A stretch of 64,000 nt of DNA, from positions 682,001 to 746,000 of the forward strand of contig NC_047488.1 in assembly GCF_002079055.1 (NCBI RefSeq), read 5' to 3'. How positions within the stretch are numbered: position 1 is the first letter of the stretch; every line of letters begins with the position of its first letter. Positions 9,816 to 17,968 of this stretch are shown here, piece after piece. A program made the translations under genes and the position numbers. This DNA is from Saccharomyces paradoxus (Eukaryota; Ascomycota; Saccharomycetes; Saccharomycetales; Saccharomycetaceae). The notes under the pieces were generated by a model. The model was not told the DNA's origin, did no database searches, and worked only from the letters and a program-made list of their open reading frames with translations.

Positions 9816-10730
9816 ATGTCGCAGAAAATACAGGAGCATCAGTTTCCTCACTTTTATTGCTGTTATCTGTTGCAATCGATCAACAAGAGACAATCATTTT
9901 ACGTAGGATCAACTCCTAACCCAGTGCGACGTTTGAGACAGCATAATGGGAAATTAACAGTTGGAGGGGCGTATCGAACTAAACGTGACGGTTCAAGGCC
10001 TTGGGAAATGCTAATGATTGTGCGGGGCTTCCCAAGCAAGATAGCAGCTTTACAGTTTGAACATGCATGGCAACATGGTTACCAAACGCATTATATAGCC
10101 GAAAAAGATCGTATTGTAAAGCATAAATCAGGTGGGAGAACCTTACATCACAAAGTTGCACTAGTGAAGTTGCTTTTAAAGCATGAATTTTTTCGAAGGA
10201 TGAACTTAATAGTGGAAATTTTTAATATGAAAGCTTGGGAAATCTGGAAACAGGATAAATTTTTGATCGAAAGTGAAATATTTCAGATAAACGTGAAAAT
10301 AAATGAAAATGCTCTTGAAGAACCAAAGGGAAAAACCGTAGATATTCTCATGGATCATAGTGATGAGAATTTAAAAGTGGTGGAGACTGTTTATACTAAG
10401 GTCATTGGAGATGAAAAAAAAATATTCGAAATATTCGAAAAGAAATTAACTACAGGGGTAGTACGATGTGGAATCTGTGAGAAGGAGATTGACTACACAT
10501 CTGAAGAGCAAAATTTGAAGCCATTTGTCGCGCTTTGCAACAATAACGACTGTGGATGTATTAACCACTTAAAATGTCTTCACAGATACTTTCTAGATGA
10601 TGAACAGTTGATAGAAGGGAGAAGAAACTTGATACCTAGAGGTGGGAAATGTCCGAATTGTGATACATTTTGCGAATGGACGACTCTAGTGAAGTTTTCT
10701 ACAAGAATGAGGTCAGCTCACGGGAAGTAG
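9816..10730 (+). CDS. SLX1: Structure-specific endonuclease catalytic subunit (GIY-YIG), Slx1
   Basis: Catalytic subunit of the Slx1-Slx4 nuclease, which cuts branched DNA such as 5' flaps and stalled replication forks, notably in rDNA. The length of 304 residues equals S. cerevisiae Slx1. The N-terminal GIY-YIG nuclease domain is readable from [20 protein letters not shown] through VRRLRQHNG (about residues 10-50), with the conserved R and a downstream Glu (FEHAWQ). A C-terminal RING/PHD-like zinc finger is formed by CGICEKEI, the C-x-C and H-x2-C ligands around residues 245-255, and CPNC near 284. The start at 9816 gives [10 protein letters not shown]. It ends convergent with ROT2, 137 bp apart. 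Confidence 0.96.
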   Translation: MSQKIQEHQFPHFYCCYLLQSINKRQSFYVGSTPNPVRRLRQHNGKLTVGGAYRTKRDGSRPWEMLMIVRGFPSKIAALQFEHAWQHGYQTHYIAEKDRIVKHKSGGRTLHHKVALVKLLLKHEFFRRMNLIVEIFNMKAWEIWKQDKFLIESEIFQINVKINENALEEPKGKTVDILMDHSDENLKVVETVYTKVIGDEKKIFEIFEKKLTTGVVRCGICEKEIDYTSEEQNLKPFVALCNNNDCGCINHLKCLHRYFLDDEQLIEGRRNLIPRGGKCPNCDTFCEWTTLVKFSTRMRSAHGK

Positions 10731-10867
10731 AGTTCGTCACAATCCGCGACTCTCTTTTTTTATAGATAATGGTTATTTGTATATGTTATATTTCACGGAT
10801 ATTTTTACGTTTACTTTGTAAGAAAGAGCTTATTAGAGGCATAAACGTATACCTTTCCTTTTTTCTC

Positions 10868-13732
10868 TCAAAAAACAAGTTCCCAATTTTCAGTTATATC
10901 AAGCGATGCATTCAGAATGGTTATCTTATTATCATTCTCATGTGAAAATCTAGTCGAAAATGAACTTTCTTTGCCATTTTGTTTGACTGTAATGCGGTCT
11001 GTCAATGTCATATTATGTTTTAAGCCATTCTTCGCGATGATGATTTTTTCAATATTGGTATTTCTCAAAGTATCGTAGTGGATATCAATCAAATTTTCAG
11101 GAATATGACTTGGAACGTTCTTTAAGATATTATTTTCCAAGACAAACTGAGTTTCTACGTACTCACCTCTTTGGTAGCCAAAAGTTTCTCCATCGTCAAC
11201 ATAAAGATCTCCAATAGCACGACCTTCTGTGTCTGGAGCTATCACTATGGTATAGGGATCGTTTTTCATTAACATTGAGGATCTTCTATACTTATCTCTC
11301 AAAGTGATAATGTGGCCGCCTTCAATAAATAACGGAATCTTGTCTAATGGTGCAGAAACATTCTTTTTTATCAAATCAGTACCATCGTTCGTAAAAGAGA
11401 CCAAAGATGCGAATTCATAGAATATACCAGGTGGGAAAACCATTTCCGTTTCTGATTGATCGGGCTCCGTAACAGGTTTAACTAAAAGGCCAGAATTACT
11501 CCAGTAAAATTGGTTGTCGATATCGTACAGCTCACTAAATTCAGGGTGTTCAATGAACATTGGATTCATTATAGGAAATCCAGTTGCGCCTGATTTATGA
11601 AACATAGTGTATAAGGTGGGCAATAGGAAATATCTCAACTGAATGGTATCACGAACTATCGACTTCAAGGGTTCGTTGAAAAGGTATGGTTCTCTTCTCT
11701 TGGTATCTATATGGGCGTGTGCCCTGAAAAATGGGTACCATAAGCCTGCTTGATACCAACGTGCAATCAATTCAGGCGAAGGATCCTCAGCAAAGCCAGC
11801 TATGTCGGCTCCGATAAATGGCATACCAGCGATGTTGTTTGAAAGAACCATAGGAATAGAAATCCTTAAGTAATCCCAATTGGCCACATTATCACCAGTC
11901 CATGTGGCAGCAGTACGTTGAGAGCCAGCAAAAAATGCTCTCGTTAGAAGAAAGGGACGCTTGTCGGATTGTGAATAAATCGACTTTATCGCGTCGTAAG
12001 TAGCTTCATGCACTGATAAGCCATAAATGTTATGAACGGATCTTTCCTCAATGTAGTTGTCATGAATCAAATCCTTTGGAGCTGTGGTTTCTGGGCCATC
12101 AAAAATCGAAGGCTCGTTCATATCGTTCCAAATGAACAAATTTGTCAAATTAGCTGGCAGGTCCATGAACTTTTCAAAAAAGGATTTCCATATTTCCTGG
12201 CCATACTTGCTCATGGTATCAATCCATATGGAATTACCTGGCCAGCAATGGCCTATATAGTTATTTCCATTGTGATCCTTGACCGCTACATTTTCATTGA
12301 TTACTCTGTCGCTAATTTCATAATTTTTCTTCAAATGAGGGTCGATCAGCACGACAAGATTTCTTCCCAACTTTTTTAATTTGGATAGCAGCCTTTTTGG
12401 ATTGGGGAAAGAGTTTGGCTTCCAAGTAAAATATTTTTTGTCGTTAGTATACTCCAAGTCCAACCAAATAAAATCGTAAGGAATCCTATGGACATCCATC
12501 TGAGAGTCCACTGAGAGAACGTCCGTTTCATCATTATAATTCCATCTACACTGGTGGTAGCCAATGGAGGCCATTGGCGGCAAAAACGGTCTGCCAGTCA
12601 AATCGGTAAATTTGTCGATGATAGTCGGGATGTCTTGCCCCAGGGACACAACTACATCCACGACACCATTTTCCGAGATCCAATGAGTCACAGTTTTATT
12701 TTGCTTGGTGTCGTACTTTATGTCCACCCAAGTGTCAGCGGCATTGACCCAAAAGATGGATGTGGACGAAGATGAAAACATGAATGGGATGGAACCGTAC
12801 ATTGGTTGGGTAGTGCCGATGTTGTACTCAAAAACATCAACGTTGAAAAGTCTGTAAGGCTCTCGCCCACCCGAAGTGTCCATCAGCCGTAGTGACGTCG
12901 CATGTTCTGGTATACCGTAGACATTAGTAGACCCGATGAAAGAGAAATCTAGTGCAACCGATTCAGGCCCCAAAGGCAAAGAATCATGCTTTGAATACAG
13001 AAAATCGTCTTTGAACATGTTGAAAGTAGTTTCCTCTGGCAGCACGTGTGCGAAATTTTCCTCTTTAGTTCTGTGATGTTCAATGTTGAGGAAATTTTGT
13101 TCGTTTACAATAAGTTTCAGCGCATTTCGCCAGTATATTTTCAATTGAAAGGGTTCAGTGAGAATTTCCAAGGACACATCACCATTTCGAAGATGAACTT
13201 TGTTATTAGTGGAGTTTGAAAGTGATAAAAATGATGATATTTTCGACCAAAACGAATTCACAGTGTGTTCTTGCTTAAGGAAGTGTAACTCTGGAAAGTT
13301 GGTCTTGTTCACCTCGTCCTGAAATTTCTTGTCGAATGCGTGCTGCCAGGTTTTATTGTACCGTTGTGGAGAGATTAACAGCCCGCTGCTGTTGGTAACC
13401 GTTCTCTCTTTCTCGTCTATAGTAAACCTCACTGAGTGATCCTGTAAAAAAGAGAGAGAAAATGGGAACTCGACGGCTATATCATCGCCGTCCAATCTTG
13501 GTATAGTCTTAATTATGGTAGCATGAAGAACATTCTGCAGAGGATCGTGAGCAATAGATTCGGCGTCCAATTTGTAATAAGAGTGATGGGATCTGGCAAT
13601 ATTTTCAGCATAAATTCTGTTTCTATGACAAAATCCAGATTGCGCACATTTCTTCAATAGATAGTCGGTAAACGCATGCGAAAAAGCAGTAAACAGGACC
13701 AATTGGCACACGAACCATTTCAAGAGGACCAT
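10868..13732 (-). CDS. ROT2: Glucosidase II catalytic (alpha) subunit
   Basis: GH31 alpha-glucosidase of the ER lumen that trims the two inner glucose residues from N-glycans after glucosidase I. Loss of it perturbs cell-wall glucan. The 954 residues equal S. cerevisiae Rot2. The N-terminus MVLLKWFVCQLVLFTAFSHA is a clear signal peptide, and there is no C-terminal HDEL-type signal, as expected because retention is through the beta subunit. The GH31 nucleophile motif IWNDMNEPSIFDG has its Asp near residue 537. The substrate-binding motif TWTGDNVANW and the region GADIAGFAEDP follow. Several N-x-S/T sequons are present. The gene is intact. A Reb1-type site sits about 125 bp upstream. Confidence 0.97.
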   Translation of the reverse strand: MVLLKWFVCQLVLFTAFSHAFTDYLLKKCAQSGFCHRNRIYAENIARSHHSYYKLDAESIAHDPLQNVLHATIIKTIPRLDGDDIAVEFPFSLSFLQDHSVRFTIDEKERTVTNSSGLLISPQRYNKTWQHAFDKKFQDEVNKTNFPELHFLKQEHTVNSFWSKISSFLSLSNSTNNKVHLRNGDVSLEILTEPFQLKIYWRNALKLIVNEQNFLNIEHHRTKEENFAHVLPEETTFNMFKDDFLYSKHDSLPLGPESVALDFSFIGSTNVYGIPEHATSLRLMDTSGGREPYRLFNVDVFEYNIGTTQPMYGSIPFMFSSSSTSIFWVNAADTWVDIKYDTKQNKTVTHWISENGVVDVVVSLGQDIPTIIDKFTDLTGRPFLPPMASIGYHQCRWNYNDETDVLSVDSQMDVHRIPYDFIWLDLEYTNDKKYFTWKPNSFPNPKRLLSKLKKLGRNLVVLIDPHLKKNYEISDRVINENVAVKDHNGNNYIGHCWPGNSIWIDTMSKYGQEIWKSFFEKFMDLPANLTNLFIWNDMNEPSIFDGPETTAPKDLIHDNYIEERSVHNIYGLSVHEATYDAIKSIYSQSDKRPFLLTRAFFAGSQRTAATWTGDNVANWDYLRISIPMVLSNNIAGMPFIGADIAGFAEDPSPELIARWYQAGLWYPFFRAHAHIDTKRREPYLFNEPLKSIVRDTIQLRYFLLPTLYTMFHKSGATGFPIMNPMFIEHPEFSELYDIDNQFYWSNSGLLVKPVTEPDQSETEMVFPPGIFYEFASLVSFTNDGTDLIKKNVSAPLDKIPLFIEGGHIITLRDKYRRSSMLMKNDPYTIVIAPDTEGRAIGDLYVDDGETFGYQRGEYVETQFVLENNILKNVPSHIPENLIDIHYDTLRNTNIEKIIIAKNGLKHNMTLTDRITVKQNGKESSFSTRFSHENDNKITILNASLDITENWELVF

Positions 13733-14055
13733 ACTGAATGCGATTGGTTAAAGATCATTATTTTGAGAGATGCAAAATAATCAGATCACCCCCAAGCCAT
13801 ATGATCCTCTGAGTTATAACTTTCTAATTACGTAGTACGAAAATGTTGCAGTGCGGGTAAAAATAAATTAGGGTACTTGAAAAGAAAAGGATGAAAGACA
13901 GAAAACTGTTATATAACAAAGACATATCACTTAACCGTGAAAAGGAAAACAATTTCCTTGCAATAAGTTAGCAGTAGTAGTTATAAAAACATATGTATAT
14001 AAAGTGGTATGTGATTGTGTGTGGAAGGATGTTATTATTATTAAATAGTTTGTCA
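13733..14055. other. Intergenic: ROT2 promoter and OM14 3' end
   Basis: A 323 bp stretch upstream of ROT2 and downstream of the OM14 stop. Apart from the Reb1-type site at 13854-13860, I see only AT-rich DNA. Confidence 0.55.
13854..13860 (+). promoter_or_regulatory. Reb1-type site (CGGGTAA) in the ROT2 promoter
   Basis: Exact CGGGTAA core about 122-128 bp upstream of the ROT2 ATG, the usual position of Reb1 sites that set the nucleosome-free region. Occupancy is inferred. Confidence 0.6.
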
Positions 14056-14556
14056 TTATTTCTTGTCGAATCTGGAGTAGTACTTCTTTGAAATTATGCC
14101 GTCCAGCGTCAAAAGACCCAGAGCGCCGGCGGTTGTCGCTAAGACTGTGGAGTTAGGTTTTCCCTTCAAGAATCTCACGTTGTGGTTTGCGTACCCGTTA
14201 CATAAATAACATACCACTGAAGAGTGCAGCAATAAGTTGACCAAGACAACGGGATTTTGCAGTTCTAGAAGGCAGACCTTAGCCACGTCTTGCGTCTTAT
14301 TGACAAAAGCTTGGAGGTAACCCCAAGCGACTGCAGATGCGCTATTTAACTGTGCCTTCAGATGTTCAATGGCGCATTCCTTCTTGTTGTTGTGGTGATG
14401 ACCGTCGTCAGAGTTGGCATTTGGGCTAGCGTTATTGTCGTGTTTAGCACTGGCGAAAAGAAAGATGGTCATAGACGATATATGTTAGTCAAACGAAACA
14501 GGCAGAAAAGGTTGGGGGAAACGTTTCCGATATTAGTGCACATACGTTGCAGACAT
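14056..14556 (-). CDS. OM14: Mitochondrial outer membrane protein Om14 (spliced, two exons)
   Basis: Integral protein of the mitochondrial outer membrane, in S. cerevisiae a receptor for ribosome-associated NAC and partner of porin and Om45. I reconstruct exon 1 at 14556-14546 (ATGTCTGCAAC) and exon 2 at 14449-14056, joined across a 96 nt intron. The product starts MSATAKHDNNASP and has 134 residues, the same as S. cerevisiae. It has an acidic/His-rich N-terminus and hydrophobic stretches around VVLVNLLLHSSVVCYLCNG and STVLATTAGALGLLTL, typical of a helical outer-membrane protein, and ends SRFDKK. Splice signals support the model strongly: donor GTATGT, branch-like GACTAAC, acceptor CAG. Confidence 0.95.
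14450..14545 (-). other. OM14: Spliceosomal intron of OM14
   Basis: The 96 nt intron runs from the consensus donor GTATGT (14545-14540) to the acceptor CAG (ending 14450). The branch sequence GACTAAC is at 14490-14484, with the predicted branch adenosine at 14485, 35 nt from the acceptor. The first base departs from the yeast consensus TACTAAC. Unspliced RNA read from the exon 1 ATG stops after seven codons. Confidence 0.93.
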
Positions 14557-14864
14557 GTTATACGATGCTGGATGGATATGTTTTGTTTGTAATTATTCGA
14601 AAAGAGGCACGTCGGCGGTTTCGGTTGAAGTGGGCACATTGATCGACAGTTTATATACGCAGGGACGATTAACGGGAGAGGAGGTAGCGGCGGCGTCATT
14701 GGCCGCTGGCCCGGGGTAGTAAGGCAGGGGAAGGGGACGGTAAAAAAATAAAACGTAGTAAGTGGGATAGTAGAGATTTGAGGAGTTGAGGCAAAAACAG
14801 AAGGAGAGAACGAGAGGGCAGATAAGCAACAAAGGAATAGAGAACAGGGGAAAAAAAGATTAGG
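14557..14864. promoter_or_regulatory. Divergent promoter OM14 / YBR230W-A
   Basis: A 308 bp region between the OM14 start and the small plus-strand gene. It contains GC-rich GGCGGCG and GGCCCGGGG patches around 14690-14716, unusual for the local AT content. No specific factor site is called. Confidence 0.45.
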
Positions 14865-15065
14865 ATGAGAAACGGATTATACCAGTTATGGTGTGTGGCG
14901 AGTGCAGCAAGAGGAGTAGTTAGGAACTCATTCGCAAGGGCCAATTCGGCCATGTGTGGGTACGTGCGTACGTCCACCGTGTTGAGTCAATGGACTCGTG
15001 ACAGACAATGGGAAGCAGCTAAAGCTCTATCACAACGGGCCAGGAAAGAGCATGCTACAAATTAG
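14865..15065 (+). CDS. YBR230W-A: Small basic protein, YBR230W-A family, function unknown
   Basis: A 66-residue ORF at the position and with the length of S. cerevisiae YBR230W-A. The first ~45 residues contain several Arg and no Asp or Glu (MRNGLYQLWCVASAARGVVR onward), which looks like a mitochondrial targeting sequence. A short amphipathic C-terminal part WTRDRQWEAAKALSQRARKE follows. There is no membrane-spanning stretch long enough to call. I know of no assigned function. The conserved length and position across species make it more likely a real gene than the overlapping open frame at 14998-15192 in another frame. Confidence 0.75.
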   Translation: MRNGLYQLWCVASAARGVVRNSFARANSAMCGYVRTSTVLSQWTRDRQWEAAKALSQRARKEHATN

Positions 15066-15140
15066 TACACAAACACACACACACATACATACATACATTT
15101 ATATACATACATATTTTGAATGCGCAGTACATAGAATCTC

Positions 15141-15180
15141 CTTTTGCTTTATGAATGAACTCATTCATGCAAAGTCAAAG
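15141..15180 (-). ncRNA. Predicted Rnt1 (RNase III) hairpin downstream of U2 snRNA
   Basis: On the minus strand, ATGAATG (15168-15162) pairs perfectly with CATTCAT (15157-15151) around the loop AGTT (15161-15158). This is the AGNN tetraloop that yeast RNase III recognises. The stem extends through CTTT/AAAG and CTTTG/CAAAAG with small bulges. It starts about 20 nt beyond the expected U2 3' end. Rnt1 is known to be needed for U2 3' end formation in yeast; the assignment of this exact hairpin is from pairing I can see. Confidence 0.75.
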
Positions 15181-15200
15181 GAAAAAAAATAAAAAAAATA

Positions 15201-16375
15201 ATAAAAGGGCGAACGGGAAGACAAGAGAAACATCAAGCAACCGAAAGTAAAAGCCGAGAACGACTCCACAAGTGCGAGGATCGCGACGTCTCTAACTTTA
15301 GAAACAGACCGTCAACCATCAAGTCCTTTCCTCATTCCGCCGCATTCTTCAATCCCTCCAAAAAAGAACGCTTCTATGACAAAACTGGTTAGTAAAATTG
15401 GCCTTGAAACAATGGAAGCAGTTATTGCTCTCGCCTCTTCCCAGCAAGCGCCTTCCTTCGCTTCCTTCTTTCTCTCTTTCAGAACTCTCTCAGCAGTGCT
15501 CTCAGATCCCTCTCTTCCCCTTTAGCAAACCTGCAATACATTTATATCCCGCGAAAAAGCTTTTTCCCCTATGAGAAAACAGTACAAAATAAACTGGGAA
15601 AAAATATAATAAGAAAGGCACCAGTACGTTAGCAATGAAACACACTTACCGCGAACCCACTCCACCCTACACTCCCTCAAAACCCAGGGCATTGCAAAAG
15701 GAATATTAACAACGTTGGCCGATTCTTGGGGGATAAGCAAGCTCATCCTATTACATCAAAAAAAGAATCAAAAGACACTTTCTCTTGCAAACCAAAAATC
15801 GAAACAAGATCGAAAAACTTCCCAGTGCAGCACCGCTGGAAGAAAAAGACAAGTGAAGAGAGCCACAACCAGAGCGATTCATCCACACTAGCGCCCCTTA
15901 CTATAAATGTCATCTCCTCGTCTATTATAGTACAACTTTCCCCATTAAAGAAAAACCAAATTCCACTTTGAACATAAACAGCTCGGAAAGACAGGGAAGA
16001 TCGTGGAGCGAAAACCCAGGCTTAAAGAAAACAGAAAGCAAAAAAAAGAAAGCAAATAGAAAACAACTGGAGAAAAACGAAAGCAATAACCTTAAGCCGC
16101 CACCGTCTCAAAAACCAATTTCGAAAAACCATCATAAAAACGCCCTATGAAGAAACCATAAGCGAAGAAAATAACGGAAAAAGGAGTGAGACCTGACATT
16201 AGCGGAAAACAGCCCGCCTGGAAAGTCCCTTCCCGTCCATTTTATTATTTGGGTGCCAAAAAATGTGTATTGTAACAAATTAAAAGGTAATGAGCCTCAT
16301 TGAGGTCATTTCAGTTGTTACACTGAAAAGAACAGATACTACACTTGATCTAAGCCAAAAGGCAAAGAGATTCGT
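15201..16375 (-). ncRNA. LSR1: U2 spliceosomal snRNA, yeast large form
   Basis: U2 snRNA pairs with the intron branch site and forms the catalytic core with U6. The 5' end ACGAATCTCTTTGCCTTTTG begins at 16375 (minus strand) and is the invariant start of yeast U2. The branch-site recognition element GTAGTA is at 16342-16337 (nt 34-39). The stem IIa region (GAGCCTCATTGAGGTC) follows. An Sm-type site ATTTTTTGG is at 16264-16256 (about nt 112-120). The yeast RNA is about 1175 nt because of a large fungal-specific central domain; the 3' end at 15201 is placed from that length and the downstream hairpin, so it may be off by several bases. Plus-strand open frames at 15726-16150 and elsewhere in this region are not genes. 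Confidence 0.95.
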
Positions 16376-16466
16376 GGGGATTTAAGAAAGAATCAAGAAT
16401 AAATAGAACCGGACAACATATGAAAAGAAGCAAACTACTCATCGGTGAAAAAAGATTGTAGAGTCC

Positions 16467-16474
16467 TTTTTATA
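16467..16474 (-). promoter_or_regulatory. TATA box of LSR1
   Basis: TATAAAAA on the minus strand, 92 bp upstream of the U2 5' end, a typical distance for yeast RNA polymerase II snRNA promoters. Confidence 0.65.
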
Positions 16475-16564
16475 TGTTTCCACCGAGTGGCCCATCGGAA
16501 ACGGGAAAAAAAAAAGAAAAAAAAAAAAAAGAAGATGGAGGCTAGCTTGTATTTTTTGCCACCC

Positions 16565-16576
16565 ACACCCATACAC
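16565..16576 (+). promoter_or_regulatory. Rap1-like site upstream of LSR1
   Basis: ACACCCATACAC followed by T differs at one position from the high-affinity Rap1 sequence ACACCCATACATT. It lies 190-201 bp upstream of the U2 5' end. It directly abuts TTTGCCACC (16555-16563), the reverse complement of the proteasome-type element GGTGGCAAA. Binding is inferred. Confidence 0.55.
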
Positions 16577-16604
16577 TACATTATCTTGCATGCGCACAAT
16601 CTAT

Positions 16605-16617
16605 ATCACTATTCACG
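16605..16617 (+). promoter_or_regulatory. Abf1 consensus site between SWC5 and LSR1
   Basis: ATCACTATTCACG fits the Abf1 consensus RTCRYBNNNNACG at every specified base. It lies about 230 bp upstream of LSR1 and 87 bp downstream of the SWC5 stop. Confidence 0.6.
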
Positions 16618-16703
16618 TAGAGCAAGTGCGAAGACCTCGGCGGTTAAAAATGTTTAGGTATATATATATAAGATATGTTATTTAATACATATAATACCTT
16701 TGT

Positions 16704-17621
16704 CTAAGAAGCTCCGCCATCCTGCTGCAACTGCTGAGCAAGCTGTTGGCGGCGCAACTCTTTGTACCTCTCATCCTCCGCAGACCCAACCCTCTGCAAA
16801 AATTCTTGCCGGGCCAAAAATCCATCCTTGTTGTGCAGAACTAACTCATCGTTAAGCCCAGCACGGTCTACATAGCTAGCCCAGTCCAGCTGGGACTTTT
16901 CCAGCGTCGTTAGCTTAGGTCGTAGCCCACCAGAGATGATCTGCTCCAACAGCGGCGGCCTTTTTAGTGGCCGCCGCAAGTGTTTCCGGCTCTCACTGAG
17001 ACTAGTCTCAATTGTCTTGTCTGGTTGAGTAGGAGCAGCAGGCGCCTGCTGCGCCTGCTGCTTGAATTTTAAACTATTTAGATATTCTTGACCCTCCGCA
17101 CTGCTACGAGGAACCCACTTTTTCTCATTAATAGTTTCTCCGGCGAACTTATAGTTTCTTTCGATGAGGATCTTGTCCTCCTGTTGCACGGCCGTCGTCG
17201 ACCCAGACTCGTTGGAACTGCCTAAAACAGAACCAACTTTTCCAGAACTGCTCAAAAAACGATCCCGACTCGCTTGCTGCAACTCTTCCCAGATGCTATT
17301 TACTTTTGCGGGGATCGACTCCACAGCTAGCGATTCATATTTATGTGTCTTCGCATATTCTTCTTCGGCTTGCCGAGCTCTTCTAGTCTTAATCAGTCCG
17401 CCACTCTCGCTTTCTATACGCGAATAGTCCACTTTGCTTCTGCCCTTGCCTTTGCTCTCATTATCGTCATCGCCATCACCACCATCGCTGGCGTCGCTAT
17501 CGTCACTACCATCGCCCAATTTGTCTCTTTCAGGCTGGAAGTCCTCGTCCTCCTCTTCAATGTAGTCATCCTCTTCCTCCTCTTCTTCGTTGGGTGTAAT
17601 CTTTGTCTCTACTTCTGGCAT
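16704..17621 (-). CDS. SWC5: SWR1 chromatin-remodelling complex subunit Swc5 (BCNT family)
   Basis: Subunit of SWR1, which exchanges H2A for H2A.Z; Swc5 stimulates the ATPase and binds histones. It has 305 residues against about 303 in S. cerevisiae. The N-terminal ~70 residues are strongly acidic (runs of E and D such as NEEEEEEDDYIEEEDEDFQP, and DGSDDSDASDGGDGDDDNE), the histone-binding part. The C-terminus carries the BCNT-C signature: LDWASYVDRAGL, ELVLHNKDGFLARQEFLQRV. A short Ala/Gln-rich stretch (QQAQQAPAAPTQ) near residue 195 is a likely site of length change between species. Start ATG at 17621. Confidence 0.96.
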   Translation of the reverse strand: MPEVETKITPNEEEEEEDDYIEEEDEDFQPERDKLGDGSDDSDASDGGDGDDDNESKGKGRSKVDYSRIESESGGLIKTRRARQAEEEYAKTHKYESLAVESIPAKVNSIWEELQQASRDRFLSSSGKVGSVLGSSNESGSTTAVQQEDKILIERNYKFAGETINEKKWVPRSSAEGQEYLNSLKFKQQAQQAPAAPTQPDKTIETSLSESRKHLRRPLKRPPLLEQIISGGLRPKLTTLEKSQLDWASYVDRAGLNDELVLHNKDGFLARQEFLQRVGSAEDERYKELRRQQLAQQLQQDGGAS

Positions 17622-17968
17622 TTATTTGCTAGTGGTATTTTTTTCTTGAGGCGTTTTTATTTCTCTTGCAGAGTTTCTACTTAGTTATTGTCTCTTTGTC
17701 TTATTTGTTAATTAATCTTATTCTTAATTCTTAATCTTCGCTGTTAAATTCACTTTTTTTTGTCTTTCCCCGATATGGTACTTACACGAAATATTATGAT
17801 ACAAAAGAAAACACGCACATGCTTGTCAACGATAAATATACACCTAATCATTAGCCGCACCAGTAACCGTTTTCATATTCGTACTTATCTATAGCCACAT
17901 CTACTCTAACAATTGCAATCTCCAAAGCACCATAAAATAATTTCTCTCCAATACTTCTTACCGCAATT
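17622..17968. promoter_or_regulatory. Divergent promoter SWC5 / PBP2
   Basis: 347 bp between divergent starts, T-rich near SWC5 and C/A-rich near PBP2. No site is called with confidence. Confidence 0.45.

Larger units (their letters stand above)
16376..16703. promoter_or_regulatory. LSR1 promoter and SWC5 3' end
   Basis: A 328 bp region containing, from the RNA start outward: a TATA box TATAAAAA (minus strand, 16474-16467, about 92 bp upstream), a 27 bp A-rich run near 16506-16532, an exact TTTGCCACC (16555-16563), a Rap1-like site (16565-16576) and an Abf1 consensus (16605-16617). SWC5 ends at 16704, so the same DNA must also terminate SWC5. Confidence 0.7.

Noticed and set aside
15726-16150. 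Plus-strand Lys/Ser-rich open frames over LSR1
   Set aside because: They are antisense to the U2 snRNA, whose complement is A-rich and rarely meets stops in these frames.
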